Notes: generated by a model from the letters alone, not told the origin. A stretch of 64,000 nt of DNA from Oligoflexales bacterium (GCA_947494335.1 CANLUT010000001.1:1171649-1235648), one strand, 5' to 3'; positions 36,696 through 45,625 are shown, counted from the stretch's first letter. Program-made: numbers and translations.

Positions 36696-37061
36696 ATGAA
36701 AAATATCGCGTGTGGGCTAATTTTTGCTGTCACGACCATCACTGGATCAAATTTAGCTAAAGCGGAAGAATGCTATTGGGACGGCTATCAACTCGGCGTA
36801 ATGGAGGCAGACAGTTTTTGTGACGTATGGGAACGCATGTATAACGATGACGTCGTTGTTATGCCATACTCTATGCATTCAAAACTTTGCGAGTATGAAT
36901 TAGTAAGTGCCTGCAAACATGCGATGGCGCAGCAAGCCAGAGAAAATTATCCGCTGTGCACATGGCTAGTACGAAGCGGTTGGCGCAACAGCCAAGGGCA
37001 AAGTGCGACGCAAGCGTGGGCCAGCTGGCAGAGAAATGCGTGTAATGTCTACATTCCGTGA
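36696..37061 (+). CDS. Small Cys-rich secreted protein
   Basis: A 121-residue protein with AAAAAGGAG before the ATG and a signal peptide ending near LAKAEE. The mature part is about 98 residues with six Cys (EECYW, SFCDV, KLCEY, SACKH, PLCTW, NACNV), an even number that fits three disulfides, and many Trp/Tyr. Mostly helical. No family recognised; a small secreted binding protein or effector is possible. Repeat arms lie on both sides. Confidence 0.6.
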   Translation: MKNIACGLIFAVTTITGSNLAKAEECYWDGYQLGVMEADSFCDVWERMYNDDVVVMPYSMHSKLCEYELVSACKHAMAQQARENYPLCTWLVRSGWRNSQGQSATQAWASWQRNACNVYIP

Positions 37062-37078
37062 GGACACAACATTCACGT

Positions 37079-37100
37079 AATCAGTCGGGTGGCACCAATA
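37079..37100 (+). repeat. Palindromic repeat family, right-arm copy 4
   Basis: A single right arm (AATCAGTCGGGTGGCACC, then AATA) in the 47-base space between the Cys-rich gene and the end of the convergent LysR gene. Confidence 0.75.
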
Positions 37101-37108
37101 TGAATATG

Positions 37109-38005
37109 CTAAAACGATCCCGCTATTAGTGCTCTAAGCCATTTTTGGGCGGGGTCGTTATGGGTTCTTGCGTGCCAAATTTGAAAGATCACTAACTGCG
37201 GCGTCTCAACCGGGGTCTGAAACTCCCTTAGAGATAGGCGCTCAGCCATTTGATCAATAACCAAGCCTGGCGCCGTTAAAATTAAATCAGAGTTTGCGAC
37301 AGCCCATCCAGCCGAAAGAAAATTTGACGATCCCACGGCGATATGGCGAGCTTTTCCAAGCCGTTCGAGTGACTCGTCGACAATGCCGTGCATGTCGCCT
37401 TTCGGGGTCATCAGAATGTGAGGGTACTGAGTAAATTGTTCTACCGTGAAGCGCTTTGCGGGGTGACTTGATCGCACCACTGAGCGGTAGGTATCTGTCA
37501 GAATTTTTTGCGTGTAAAAGCCTTCCGGAATACGCTCAAAAACACCTAAAATGGCTAAATCGACATCGCCTTTTTCGAGACTTTCGCGCGGTATACCGCC
37601 AACGTTTGTTCTGAAATTTAGGGACGCATGGGGAGCCTCCCTGAGGATTTTTGGTATTAATCTCTCGGCGGCCGCTGATTCAAAATAATCTGTGGTAACG
37701 ATTGTGAACACTCGATCAAGACGCGCCGGGTCAAATTTCCCGGAGGGTTCATAAAGGTGATCTAAATGATCAACCATGGAGATTATTTCCGAAGCCATCT
37801 CGCTAGCGCGCGCCGTGGGGCTCACACCTTTAGAGCTTCTGACAAAAAGAGGATCGCCAAACTCTGAGCGCAGGCGTGACAGCGCCCTTGATAGGGCCGG
37901 CTGGGTCATGCCGAGGGTCTGAGCCGCCTTGGTGACATTACGCTGACGCCAAAGGGCAGCAAATACTGGCAATAAATTTAGATCTTTACCTTTAATATGT
38001 CTCAT
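37109..38005 (-). CDS. LysR-family transcriptional regulator
   Basis: A 298-residue LysR-type regulator of the kind that begins RHIKGKDLNLLPVF. Helix-turn-helix at about residues 20-60 (NVTKAAQTLGMTQPALSRAL), effector domain after residue 95. It is divergent from the quinone-reductase-like gene at 38106, its likely target. The start codon lies inside an inverted repeat (38004-38023) and no Shine-Dalgarno is seen upstream. It may therefore be leaderless or poorly translated, and possibly self-repressed. Confidence 0.87.
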   Translation of the reverse strand: MRHIKGKDLNLLPVFAALWRQRNVTKAAQTLGMTQPALSRALSRLRSEFGDPLFVRSSKGVSPTARASEMASEIISMVDHLDHLYEPSGKFDPARLDRVFTIVTTDYFESAAAERLIPKILREAPHASLNFRTNVGGIPRESLEKGDVDLAILGVFERIPEGFYTQKILTDTYRSVVRSSHPAKRFTVEQFTQYPHILMTPKGDMHGIVDESLERLGKARHIAVGSSNFLSAGWAVANSDLILTAPGLVIDQMAERLSLREFQTPVETPQLVIFQIWHARTHNDPAQKWLRALIAGSF

Positions 38006-38023
38006 ATGATATAGCTATCATAT
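38004..38023. promoter_or_regulatory. Candidate LysR operator
   Basis: ATATGATA at 38004-38011 and TATCATAT at 38016-38023 form an 8-bp inverted repeat with a four-base spacer. This is the size of a LysR-type site, in the region between the LysR gene and its divergent partner. It overlaps the regulator's own start codon. Confidence 0.5.
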
Positions 38024-38105
38024 TAGCAATTCATTGGCAACAATCGATTCCTTAATTTAAATCAACCCAGTCAAAGATTGCACCCAAACACACAAGGGAG
38101 GATTT

Positions 38106-39059
38106 ATGAAGGCAGTCGTTATGAGTGACTACGGAACCAATGATGTACTAATGGTCGCGGAACTAGCCATTCCTCAGCCTGGATCAACTGAAGTCCTCGT
38201 TCGTATTTACGCCACAGGTCTAAACCCGGTTGATTTCAAGATTCGTGAAGGGCATTTAAAAGAACTTTTCCCCGTCGAGTTTCCGCGGGTTCTTGGGGGA
38301 GACATCTCAGGTGTGGTGGTTGATGCAGGCGCTTTGGCAAAAGACTTTAAAAAGGGTGACGCCGTTTATTTCTCAAACCCTCTAGACCGCGATGGTGGCT
38401 TTGCAGAATTCGTGACCGTCGATCAATCTATCGTTGCACTGAAGCCTAAAACCTTAAACCACATCGAAGCCGCCTCGTTACCAGTTGTTGGCCTGACATC
38501 TGTGCAGGCGCTCAGAGATTTTGCCGGCGTCAAGAAAGGCGACAAAGTATTAATTCATGCTGGGGCCGGTGGAGTTGGGTCGTTTGCCATCCAATACGCT
38601 AAATATTTAGGAGCTGAGGTTTACACAACCGCAAGTAGCCAGCGCAGCGACTATCTTAAGTCCCTCGGCGCCGACCGCGTCATTGACTATAAAACAGAGG
38701 ACTTTGTCGACGTTGCTCAGAAGGCTGGTGGAATGGACGTGGTGTTTGAATCCATTGGCGGTACCAATTATCTTCGTAGCATTCTTGCAACCAAAAAGGG
38801 CGGCGTCGTTCCGGCCGTTGTAAATCCACCGGATGCCGAGACAGAGTCTTTAGCCAGGGAAAAAAACATCAAAACAAGCTTTATGCTACTTCAGGGCTCT
38901 CGGCGGGACCTTAGCCACATTGCCGAGTTAATAGATCGAGGGATCATCAAAACAAGTGTTAGCAAGACGTTTGCGTTAGACGATGTGGCGCTGGGACTTG
39001 CAGAACTTGAAAAAGGTCGAACCCAAGGTAAGCTGGTAGTAGAGATTCTGCCAAACTAA
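38106..39059 (+). CDS. Zinc-independent NAD(P)-dependent quinone reductase / alcohol dehydrogenase-like protein
   Basis: A 317-residue medium-chain reductase of the quinone-oxidoreductase type. The N-terminal GroES-like fold contains ATGLNPVDFKIREG and GGDISGVVVDAG. The nucleotide-binding domain has the HAGAGGVGSFAIQYAK dinucleotide loop. The structural-zinc Cys and catalytic-zinc ligands are missing. Members reduce quinones or enones with NADPH in the cytosol. GGGAGG precedes the ATG. The divergent LysR gene is the likely regulator, and a YecM-DUF4269 fusion gene follows 13 bases later. Confidence 0.87.
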   Translation: MKAVVMSDYGTNDVLMVAELAIPQPGSTEVLVRIYATGLNPVDFKIREGHLKELFPVEFPRVLGGDISGVVVDAGALAKDFKKGDAVYFSNPLDRDGGFAEFVTVDQSIVALKPKTLNHIEAASLPVVGLTSVQALRDFAGVKKGDKVLIHAGAGGVGSFAIQYAKYLGAEVYTTASSQRSDYLKSLGADRVIDYKTEDFVDVAQKAGGMDVVFESIGGTNYLRSILATKKGGVVPAVVNPPDAETESLAREKNIKTSFMLLQGSRRDLSHIAELIDRGIIKTSVSKTFALDDVALGLAELEKGRTQGKLVVEILPN

Positions 39060-39072
39060 CGAGGCCAACAAA

Positions 39073-40020
39073 TTGGAACCATCCTTGGATAAACGTCGAT
39101 TTGATCGAGCAGCCGCCACTTCATTTGTAGCGAAGCTTCTTGAACAAGCAGAACAACGGGGCCACCCTACCCGTGATTGGATTATTGATCACGTTTGCTT
39201 TCGCACCGAGACTTGGTCTGAATACCAGTCATTAGTTCAGGCGATTTCAAATCCAACCCATGATCTATACGGAACCGTTTTATCTCATGCGGAAGTCAAT
39301 GGTCGCCCCATCACGACAGTTAGACTGAGCGAACCATTGCACGTCGGCGGCAAATGGATCGAGGCGATCGAAATTCCTGCGCCGAAGGAAAATCAATTTT
39401 ATAAATCGGGATACGAGCACATTGAGGTGCTGGTCACACATGATGTAACCGAGTCCAGCGTCACTCTCGACGACGGTAAAATCAAATTTCACCATCTTCC
39501 TCTCTCGGCTACGATTGCGATTGAGAATCATGTCATCCTGAGCCAATGGCTTGCACGCACCAATATTTTGCTGGTTTTAAAGCCGTGGATGCCTCTTCTA
39601 TCTGGTAGCATTCCCTTGGAGATTGAGCTTCCTGGTAGTGATCTAGATATACTCCTTGGGGCGCGAGACCTCGATGTGGCCGCACAGGAGATCAGTCAGA
39701 AACTTAGTCAACATCAAATCTCAGAACAGATTTCTTGGAAGGAGTCGCAGACCCGACACGGACGATGCTTAACGGCGAGTATCATGGCAAACGAAATTAC
39801 TGTGGAGCTATTTTTATCAGCCGTCAATCCCCTCGATCAAAATAGCCACCGGCATTTACTGTCCGAGTACTGCTTACTCGTACAACATGGAGAACCCCTG
39901 AGAGCTCGCATTAAAAGCCTTAAAGCCGAGGGTTTCACCACCGAAGAGGCATTCGCGAAGGCGCTGGACTTGAAGGGTGATCCATATGATCTGCTTCGTC
40001 ATGCTGAAGTTTCAGTCTAA
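39073..40020 (+). CDS. YecM-like / DUF4269 fusion protein
   Basis: A 315-residue protein that starts at TTG 39073 (GAGG eight bases upstream). Residues 1-155 resemble YecM, a vicinal-oxygen-chelate-fold protein: IDHVCFRTETWSEYQ, LSHAEVNGRPITTVRL, IEIPAPKENQFYKSGYEHIEVL. Residues 165-315 resemble DUF4269, a nucleotidyltransferase-like fold: IPLEIELPGSDLDILLGA, ...SHRHLLSEYCLL and KSLKAEGFTTEEAFAKALDL with GDPYDLL. The junction is in-frame with no stop, so the fusion is real in this sequence. No activity is proven for either family. A 31-bp palindrome follows its stop. Confidence 0.75.
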   Translation: MEPSLDKRRFDRAAATSFVAKLLEQAEQRGHPTRDWIIDHVCFRTETWSEYQSLVQAISNPTHDLYGTVLSHAEVNGRPITTVRLSEPLHVGGKWIEAIEIPAPKENQFYKSGYEHIEVLVTHDVTESSVTLDDGKIKFHHLPLSATIAIENHVILSQWLARTNILLVLKPWMPLLSGSIPLEIELPGSDLDILLGARDLDVAAQEISQKLSQHQISEQISWKESQTRHGRCLTASIMANEITVELFLSAVNPLDQNSHRHLLSEYCLLVQHGEPLRARIKSLKAEGFTTEEAFAKALDLKGDPYDLLRHAEVSV

Positions 40021-40023
40021 TAG

Positions 40024-40098
40024 TAATTGGTGCCTTAATTGGTGCCACCCGACTGATTCGCATTTGTAAATGCGAATCAGTCGGGTGGCACCAATTAA
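40024..40098. repeat. Palindromic repeat family, copy 5 (31-bp perfect stem)
   Basis: A perfect inverted repeat: arm 40035-40065 pairs with 40068-40098, with only two bases (GT) between. The arm contains AATTGGTGCCACCCGACTG then ATTCGCATTT. A truncated extra AATTGGTGCC precedes it at 40025-40034. It lies between the convergent fusion gene (ends 40020) and helicase gene (ends 40110). There is no T-run on either side, so it is not a standard intrinsic terminator. Confidence 0.92.
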
Positions 40099-40109
40099 AA
40101 TTAAGGATG

Positions 40110-42374
40110 TCAGACCGATTTTGACTCAGGGATAATCGGTGACATGAGAGTGATCGACATCACCCAAAGCTGATGAATGGCGCGCGTTGATGCCACGTGT
40201 AAAAGCCGACGGGACTCTGGCGTATCGGGATAAGAGTTAGGCGTCGCATCAGGGATGACGACGTAATCAAACTCAAGGCCCTTGACCTGACTAACCTCGA
40301 CCACATCCACACCTGGCCTGAACTCAAAGGCACCGTCTTCCACCAATCTGGCATTGGAAACGTCAGATAGCATCTTATAAATACGCTGCGCCGTCTCCGG
40401 AGTGCGCGTGATCACTGCAACCGATGCCAAGGGCTCTGCCACCATCAAATCACTGAGCGTATCCGCAAGAGATAACATCAAATGACCTTCATTAGGACAC
40501 AGGGTTACCGTAACCGGAACACCATCTTTGATTGATTTAGGCATCTCGCGGGGCGCATATTTACCCAAAACCTTATGCGCAAATTCAGCCACTGGTTTTG
40601 GTGAACGATATGTTGTTGTTAAGTGCTGCGCCTGCACACGCGGCACACCAATTTGATCCAAGACCGAATCCCACGAATCGAAGGTCGTTGAGGGATCAAT
40701 CTGCTGCGCACTGTCTCCGGCAATAGTCACCGAGCCATCTTTTGATAAGGCTGCCCCCAAGGCCGCGAGTTCAATCGGCGCAAGGTCTTGAGCCTCGTCA
40801 ATCACTAGATGTGAAAACTGATGCAAGCCCTCATCATCTCCGCGCTGTAAGCCAAGTTTTAGACGTCTGATCTCATAGACAATCGCAAAGTCTTCGGGAT
40901 CAATTGTTTGCGCGATGTCATCCACAAACTCATCGGCGAGACTTCCACCATCGACCGTCTCAAGCTTTTCAAGATCAACTCCGGCGTAGCGTTTCGCCGC
41001 TGGATCTGCAAACTGATCAGCACTGTGCCGGTATACGACATCTATGGCCGAGTGAGCGATCTGCCCATTTGACAGATCCACAACTCGGCGTAGCAAATCC
41101 TTATTCATGAAAAAATCAATGCGGTCCTTGGCGATATCCATGACTCGCTTTTCAAGCTCAGGAAAGAGCTTGATATCACCACGTACGGCAGCCAAATTAA
41201 CTCCCTGCTCGTAAGCACGGCGCGCTTTGGCAAGACGCTTCGTCAGTGGGTACTTCGTCTCATCAAGCATGATGCGCGCGGCTTCTGGGCAGTCAGGGAT
41301 TTTATGCGCCATCTCGTGAGCAAATTCTTTGGCCTGGAGTTCAATAAATTCTCTTAAGACCGTCCTCAATGCTGGGTGACGTTTAAAGTATGTAGCGGTG
41401 CTTGGCGGATTGTCACAAATTTTATGCGGCAACCGGCGAATGATCTTAAACACGCGTTCCGGGAAAAACTTGTCAAACGAGCTGACCAGTACTCTTGAGA
41501 GTCCAAGGCTATCAAGTAGTTTGCGACTGAGTCTAACTAAGCCTTCATCGGGAACAATAACGGCCATCTTGTGCTGCGCAAACCGCTCGCGACTGCGGTA
41601 ATTGAGCGTCGCCAGTCGATGCAGAGCCACCGTCGTTTTACCGCACCCAGCTCCCCCAAGAACGAGCACAGGGTCATCCTCGTGACTCGATAGGGCTGAG
41701 TATTGATGGGAGTCAAGCAGTGCCGAGACTTCAGGGGATGGCCGACCACTTTGACCGGTGCCAAGGGTAAAGCCTCGACTTGCTGAACCACTGCCTCCCG
41801 CAAGTTTTGGATTACGCGCACCGGTATCTTCACTCCATTGACCCTGAGCATCTTTACGGTAAGCCTTTTCAGGTGTGCCAACAAACACCAGAACGCCGTC
41901 TTTAATTGTCAATAGATGACGTTTGCGCACAATGCCGCGCGCGATGCGTCCCGGAAGCTCAGCTTCATATTCTTCACCCTGACGGTAATTAAAAAACACG
42001 GCCGCAATGGGAGCGTTACGCCAATCGTTTACAGGAGCTCCCGTCACATCGAGGAAACTGCGGTATCCGATGAGAATGTCCTTCAGCTTTCCGTTCTCTT
42101 CGAGTTGCATATGTGCAAAGTAGGGAGATCTAGAGTCCGGCAGTTCGTCGACATGAGCTTGTTCAATCAAAGCGCGCTGGTTGTTCATTTGGTCAAACAA
42201 TGCCGGTAAATCCTCAGCTCTAGCCGCCGCAGCCTGCTCACGCAGCTGTGTCAGGCGAGTGCCAAGGTCATGCAGATCAAGACGCGACTTTCCACGTGCA
42301 ACACGCAGGCCGTCGAGGACCATCTTAAGTAGATCCTCTTCTTGTTGTAGTAGCTTTAATTCCTCAGGACTCAA
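40110..42374 (-). CDS. HelD-like UvrD/Rep superfamily helicase
   Basis: A 754-residue superfamily-1 helicase. A coiled N-terminus (EELKLLQQEEDLLKMV... to about residue 75), as in HelD, is followed by Walker A GGAGCGKTTVALHRL (240 on), DEAQDLAPIELAAL (motif II), TTYRSPKPV (motif IV-like) and SQVKGLEFDYVVIPDAT (motif V), ending in a UvrD-type C-terminus (LLHVASTRA). HelD proteins bind RNA polymerase and recycle stalled complexes. The DNA-repair UvrD role is the other option. The start seems to be TTG 42374 with GGAG upstream. It ends at the palindromic repeat. Confidence 0.82.
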   Translation of the reverse strand: MSPEELKLLQQEEDLLKMVLDGLRVARGKSRLDLHDLGTRLTQLREQAAAARAEDLPALFDQMNNQRALIEQAHVDELPDSRSPYFAHMQLEENGKLKDILIGYRSFLDVTGAPVNDWRNAPIAAVFFNYRQGEEYEAELPGRIARGIVRKRHLLTIKDGVLVFVGTPEKAYRKDAQGQWSEDTGARNPKLAGGSGSASRGFTLGTGQSGRPSPEVSALLDSHQYSALSSHEDDPVLVLGGAGCGKTTVALHRLATLNYRSRERFAQHKMAVIVPDEGLVRLSRKLLDSLGLSRVLVSSFDKFFPERVFKIIRRLPHKICDNPPSTATYFKRHPALRTVLREFIELQAKEFAHEMAHKIPDCPEAARIMLDETKYPLTKRLAKARRAYEQGVNLAAVRGDIKLFPELEKRVMDIAKDRIDFFMNKDLLRRVVDLSNGQIAHSAIDVVYRHSADQFADPAAKRYAGVDLEKLETVDGGSLADEFVDDIAQTIDPEDFAIVYEIRRLKLGLQRGDDEGLHQFSHLVIDEAQDLAPIELAALGAALSKDGSVTIAGDSAQQIDPSTTFDSWDSVLDQIGVPRVQAQHLTTTYRSPKPVAEFAHKVLGKYAPREMPKSIKDGVPVTVTLCPNEGHLMLSLADTLSDLMVAEPLASVAVITRTPETAQRIYKMLSDVSNARLVEDGAFEFRPGVDVVEVSQVKGLEFDYVVIPDATPNSYPDTPESRRLLHVASTRAIHQLWVMSITLMSPIIPESKSV

Positions 42375-42550
42375 CTTTCACTCCAGCATCGGATCAATAT
42401 AATAGTCTCACCTATTTCCCCCCCTATCTCAACCCCTAAACTCAAGATATGACTGGGTAGAAATGCACCAAATAAGACGCCATCAGTTATTGACAGCCAA
42501 TGCACCCCCCATCATCATAAATCTAAGTGATTCTTTTTTTTGGAGCTCAC

Positions 42551-43645
42551 ATGACAGTCAAACCATCATGGTCACCTTTTGTTGCTTTTGGATTGAGTAT
42601 GAGCTTACTGCAGGCACCGCAACTGTTTGGTGCTGATACCGCCGGTTGGCGTGAGATTAAACTGACGGGAGATACCGCATGTGCGGATGGCTCGCCGTTT
42701 TCAATCTTTGTTCACGAGGGAACTTCTGGAAATCTTGTGCTTGATTTTATGGGTGGTGGTGCGTGCTGGAATGCTGAAACCTGCGGGCCTAATTCGTCTT
42801 ATTTTCGCCGTCGAGTTCCTGACGTCATTAACGACTATATCGCTACTGCTGATGGTATCTATAACCGACAACATGAGCGTAACCCCTTCCGCGATGATAC
42901 CCACGTTGTCATTCCCTACTGCACGGGAGACGTGCACTGGGGTATGAGTGACGAGACCTATGCCGTTGATGGTAGCGATGACGTCACAATCCTCCATCGC
43001 GGAGCGATCAACGCCAAGGCAGCAATTGATGAATCGCTCAACCACTTAAGCCAATCACCAGATAAGGTCTTTGTTACCGGATGCTCGGCCGGAGCTTATG
43101 GTTCGATCTGGTGGACACCCTACATTCGTAGGCTTTATCCAACTGCTCAAATGGCCCAGTTTGGCGACAGTGGCGCCAGCATTCTGACGCGCGACTTCCA
43201 AAAAAACTGGCTTTCCCGTTGGCATATTGAACGCTCTGCGCCAGCATGGATACCTGACTTAAACCCTAACGAGCGAGACTTAAGTGATCTCACTAGTGAT
43301 GCCGTCTACACAGCCATCAGCAAGGCCAATCCAGACATTCATTTTAGTCAATTCAACTATCTAAACGACATCGTCCAACGTTGGTTTTTTGCAGCCATGG
43401 GTGGTCAGCAGGCAACATGGGCACCCCAGATGCGCTTGACGATGACCAAGATTGCGTCTCAAGCTCCAAACTTTAACTATTACACGGCACCTTGGGACGG
43501 GCACTGTATTTTACCGTTCCCGGAGTTTTACAGCGCATCGGCACCAAACGACGGTTTGATGACGTTTACGCGCTGGTTTGATGGTTTGATTGGAAGAGAC
43601 CATGCGGTTAACGAGCCTTGTGACAATTGTGCGCAGGAACCGTAA
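42551..43645 (+). CDS. Pectin-acetylesterase / Notum-family hydrolase, secreted
   Basis: Starts at ATG 42551 (GGAG upstream); an in-frame start at 42527 precedes the ribosome binding site. 364 residues with a signal peptide ending near QLFGA. The family blocks are visible: LVLDFMGGGACWNAETCG (oxyanion region with Cys), YCTGDVHWG, and the nucleophile elbow VTGCSAGAYGS with Ser179; the later Asp and His are near YTAPWDGHCILP. It is a serine esterase acting on acetyl groups of plant polysaccharides in some members and on lipid-modified proteins in animal Notum. The substrate here is unknown. Convergent with the next gene with two bases between. Confidence 0.8.
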   Translation: MTVKPSWSPFVAFGLSMSLLQAPQLFGADTAGWREIKLTGDTACADGSPFSIFVHEGTSGNLVLDFMGGGACWNAETCGPNSSYFRRRVPDVINDYIATADGIYNRQHERNPFRDDTHVVIPYCTGDVHWGMSDETYAVDGSDDVTILHRGAINAKAAIDESLNHLSQSPDKVFVTGCSAGAYGSIWWTPYIRRLYPTAQMAQFGDSGASILTRDFQKNWLSRWHIERSAPAWIPDLNPNERDLSDLTSDAVYTAISKANPDIHFSQFNYLNDIVQRWFFAAMGGQQATWAPQMRLTMTKIASQAPNFNYYTAPWDGHCILPFPEFYSASAPNDGLMTFTRWFDGLIGRDHAVNEPCDNCAQEP

Positions 43646-43647
43646 GT

Positions 43648-44337
43648 TTATTTACTGACAGAACTATTGCGCGACCGTTCGCAACGCTTGAACACAATGC
43701 GCTGCTCCTGATCTGGCATCGTAAAGTCATTAACTTCCTCGGCTTCATCCTGAGGACCGCGGCCCTTGTTTTGTAAAATTTTTCCGTAAAAATAAAGCTG
43801 CCGCTCAATTTCAAGAACCATTTCGCAATTTAGATGAAAACGGTCGGCTTGTTTCAACTGATAGTCCCATGCTTCATATTCAACGCCTGCCTCGTAAGAG
43901 CGGTCGCCCAAGATTCGCGCTTGAGGCCCCATGACCACGGCTCGGATGTACATAGACTGCCGCGTGTGGAAATTTTCATGCTCAATGATCGAGGCGAGCC
44001 ACCCGGCGTGAGGTATCCCCATGAAGCTGAACGCTCCGGGATAGAGAACAATTTTATTTGTGTAAGGGTAAGTGACCGCTCGCGCGCTTTTGGACTCGTC
44101 TGGACTTACCCCCATGTTCTTACATTGCAACGCGAAGTGAGCACAGGCTAGCTGAAGAGCCTCGTCATAACGCTCGGCGTTAACCGCCTTGCGAAATGTC
44201 TCTTCAAATTCAATTGTGTTGGTCAAAGCAGCCTGAGACGAGTCTTTCAATGTGGCGGCCGTATGCTTACAGCCGGCTAACAGTGAAAGACCTGCCAAGA
44301 CTAAAATACAAGTCCGAGATCGCTTAAATTCCGGCAT
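43648..44337 (-). CDS. Lipoprotein with HExxH motif
   Basis: A 229-residue lipoprotein (LSLLAGCKH, lipid Cys23). Residues 120-124 read HENFH in SIIEHENFHTRQS, an HExxH zinc-peptidase signature, with a possible third ligand in YEAGVEYEAWDY about 30 residues on. Several Cys (LACAHFALQCKN, LNCEM, KRCERS) suggest a periplasmic location. It overlaps the M28 aminopeptidase gene by 14 bases, so the two are probably translated together. A small envelope metalloprotease is the best guess; no named family is matched. Confidence 0.6.
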   Translation of the reverse strand: MPEFKRSRTCILVLAGLSLLAGCKHTAATLKDSSQAALTNTIEFEETFRKAVNAERYDEALQLACAHFALQCKNMGVSPDESKSARAVTYPYTNKIVLYPGAFSFMGIPHAGWLASIIEHENFHTRQSMYIRAVVMGPQARILGDRSYEAGVEYEAWDYQLKQADRFHLNCEMVLEIERQLYFYGKILQNKGRGPQDEAEEVNDFTMPDQEQRIVFKRCERSRNSSVSK

Positions 44338-45625
44338 AGTGCGCCAAATATGCCAGTCCTAGTTTTGCAAACGCAGACACCTGAGTCATCGCACCCGCCG
44401 ACTCTAAAGAGTCATTACTGGTGTGAATTGCACGGTTATAGGCACCTGGATCTTCAAATGGGAAGGACGTCACAAATCCCTGACGCTTCCATGAAGTATG
44501 ATCACTGTCCCCGCCAGAGAGGCTCTTTTTACCCCAAGCCACGCCGACATAGCGGTCAATCATTTCGCCAAGGGCGTTGTTGAATGTATCGACTGTGTTA
44601 TTGGATACAAACCAAATTTTATCTGGGGCGCCCTGAGCCTTGTAAAGGTTCATGTCGTGCTGCACCATCGTGATCACGTTCTTACCGGCAGCCTTGTATT
44701 TCTGTGCCATATCTTGGCTACCAACAAGACCGATTTCTTCCGCAGCATAACCATGAATTTCAATGGTGCGCTCTGGGCGAACGCCTGAAGCCATGAGTAC
44801 ACGGAAAATTTCGAGATTGGTTGCCGTACCGCTAGCGTTATCGTCAGCGCCAGGAGATCTTGAAGACGATCCAGACGACCAGTTGACACTGTCAATGTGG
44901 CTTCCAAGCAATACCACTTCATCAGGACGGGACGTTCCACGGATGCGCACAACCACGCTGTCCTGCGACGTCTTGCTACCGTGATCAAAAAGCTCGACGG
45001 TCACATCATCACGACCTGCAGCGATCGTTTCATACTTTTGTTTCAATGTTCCTGCGAATGCTTGTCCTGTGGAAGAGCCATGAAATCTTGTGTGAATCGA
45101 GCTGATATCACGGATTGTCTGGAAAATATTTTCTCCAGACACCTGGGAAACCATATCTCTAACTTCAGCGAGATCATTGGATACCGGAATCACAGGTTCA
45201 CCTGCGCCAGCCGGAACCTCACGCACCATGGTGTCACCTTCAAGACGCATCACTGCACCGCAAGCAATACCTTCGTGATGCATCAAGTGTGACAACGTTG
45301 CCACCTTGGACTCGTCTTCAACACGCATCAACACAAATTGCTCGGGCTCAAAGTGCATCACTTCGCCCAAACGCTCGACGAAAAAAGGTAACGTCTTTTT
45401 ACCAGGCATGCGCACGACATAAAGATGATTGAAGTCGCGATCGACGGCATCATTTCGGCGCATGATAGACACACCGTTTTCTTCAAAGATCAGACTGTTG
45501 CCGTGTTCACTTAGACCTGCGACAAATCCTGCGGGAACAATTGTCACTGGCATGCGCTCACGCACATGTCCCATCATGAACAATGCCGACATGCCGGCGC
45601 CTGCGATCAATAGCGAACGTTTCAT
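44324..45625 (-). CDS. M28-family leucyl-type aminopeptidase
   Basis: A 433-residue secreted peptidase with a hydrophobic N-terminus and GGGAGAAG before the ATG. The zinc site reads His and Asp in LLGSHIDSVNW, Asp in GADDNASGTATNLE, the Glu-Glu pair in HGYAAEEIGLVGSQ, Asp in VQHDMNLYK, and the last His in HTSNDSLE; GGDSDHTSWK also matches. This follows the Vibrio/Aeromonas-type aminopeptidases, which release N-terminal residues outside the cytosol. Residues 25-180 may be a propeptide that is removed. The HExxH lipoprotein gene overlaps its end. Confidence 0.88.
   Translation of the reverse strand: MKRSLLIAGAGMSALFMMGHVRERMPVTIVPAGFVAGLSEHGNSLIFEENGVSIMRRNDAVDRDFNHLYVVRMPGKKTLPFFVERLGEVMHFEPEQFVLMRVEDESKVATLSHLMHHEGIACGAVMRLEGDTMVREVPAGAGEPVIPVSNDLAEVRDMVSQVSGENIFQTIRDISSIHTRFHGSSTGQAFAGTLKQKYETIAAGRDDVTVELFDHGSKTSQDSVVVRIRGTSRPDEVVLLGSHIDSVNWSSGSSSRSPGADDNASGTATNLEIFRVLMASGVRPERTIEIHGYAAEEIGLVGSQDMAQKYKAAGKNVITMVQHDMNLYKAQGAPDKIWFVSNNTVDTFNNALGEMIDRYVGVAWGKKSLSGGDSDHTSWKRQGFVTSFPFEDPGAYNRAIHTSNDSLESAGAMTQVSAFAKLGLAYLAHYAGI

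Noticed and set aside
34651-40098. Repeats as a CRISPR array
   Set aside because: Units are palindromic, far apart and not separated by regular spacers; no cas genes.
40024-40098. The 31-bp palindrome as an ordinary intrinsic terminator
   Set aside because: No T-run on either strand; only the copy at 52513 has six T on one side.
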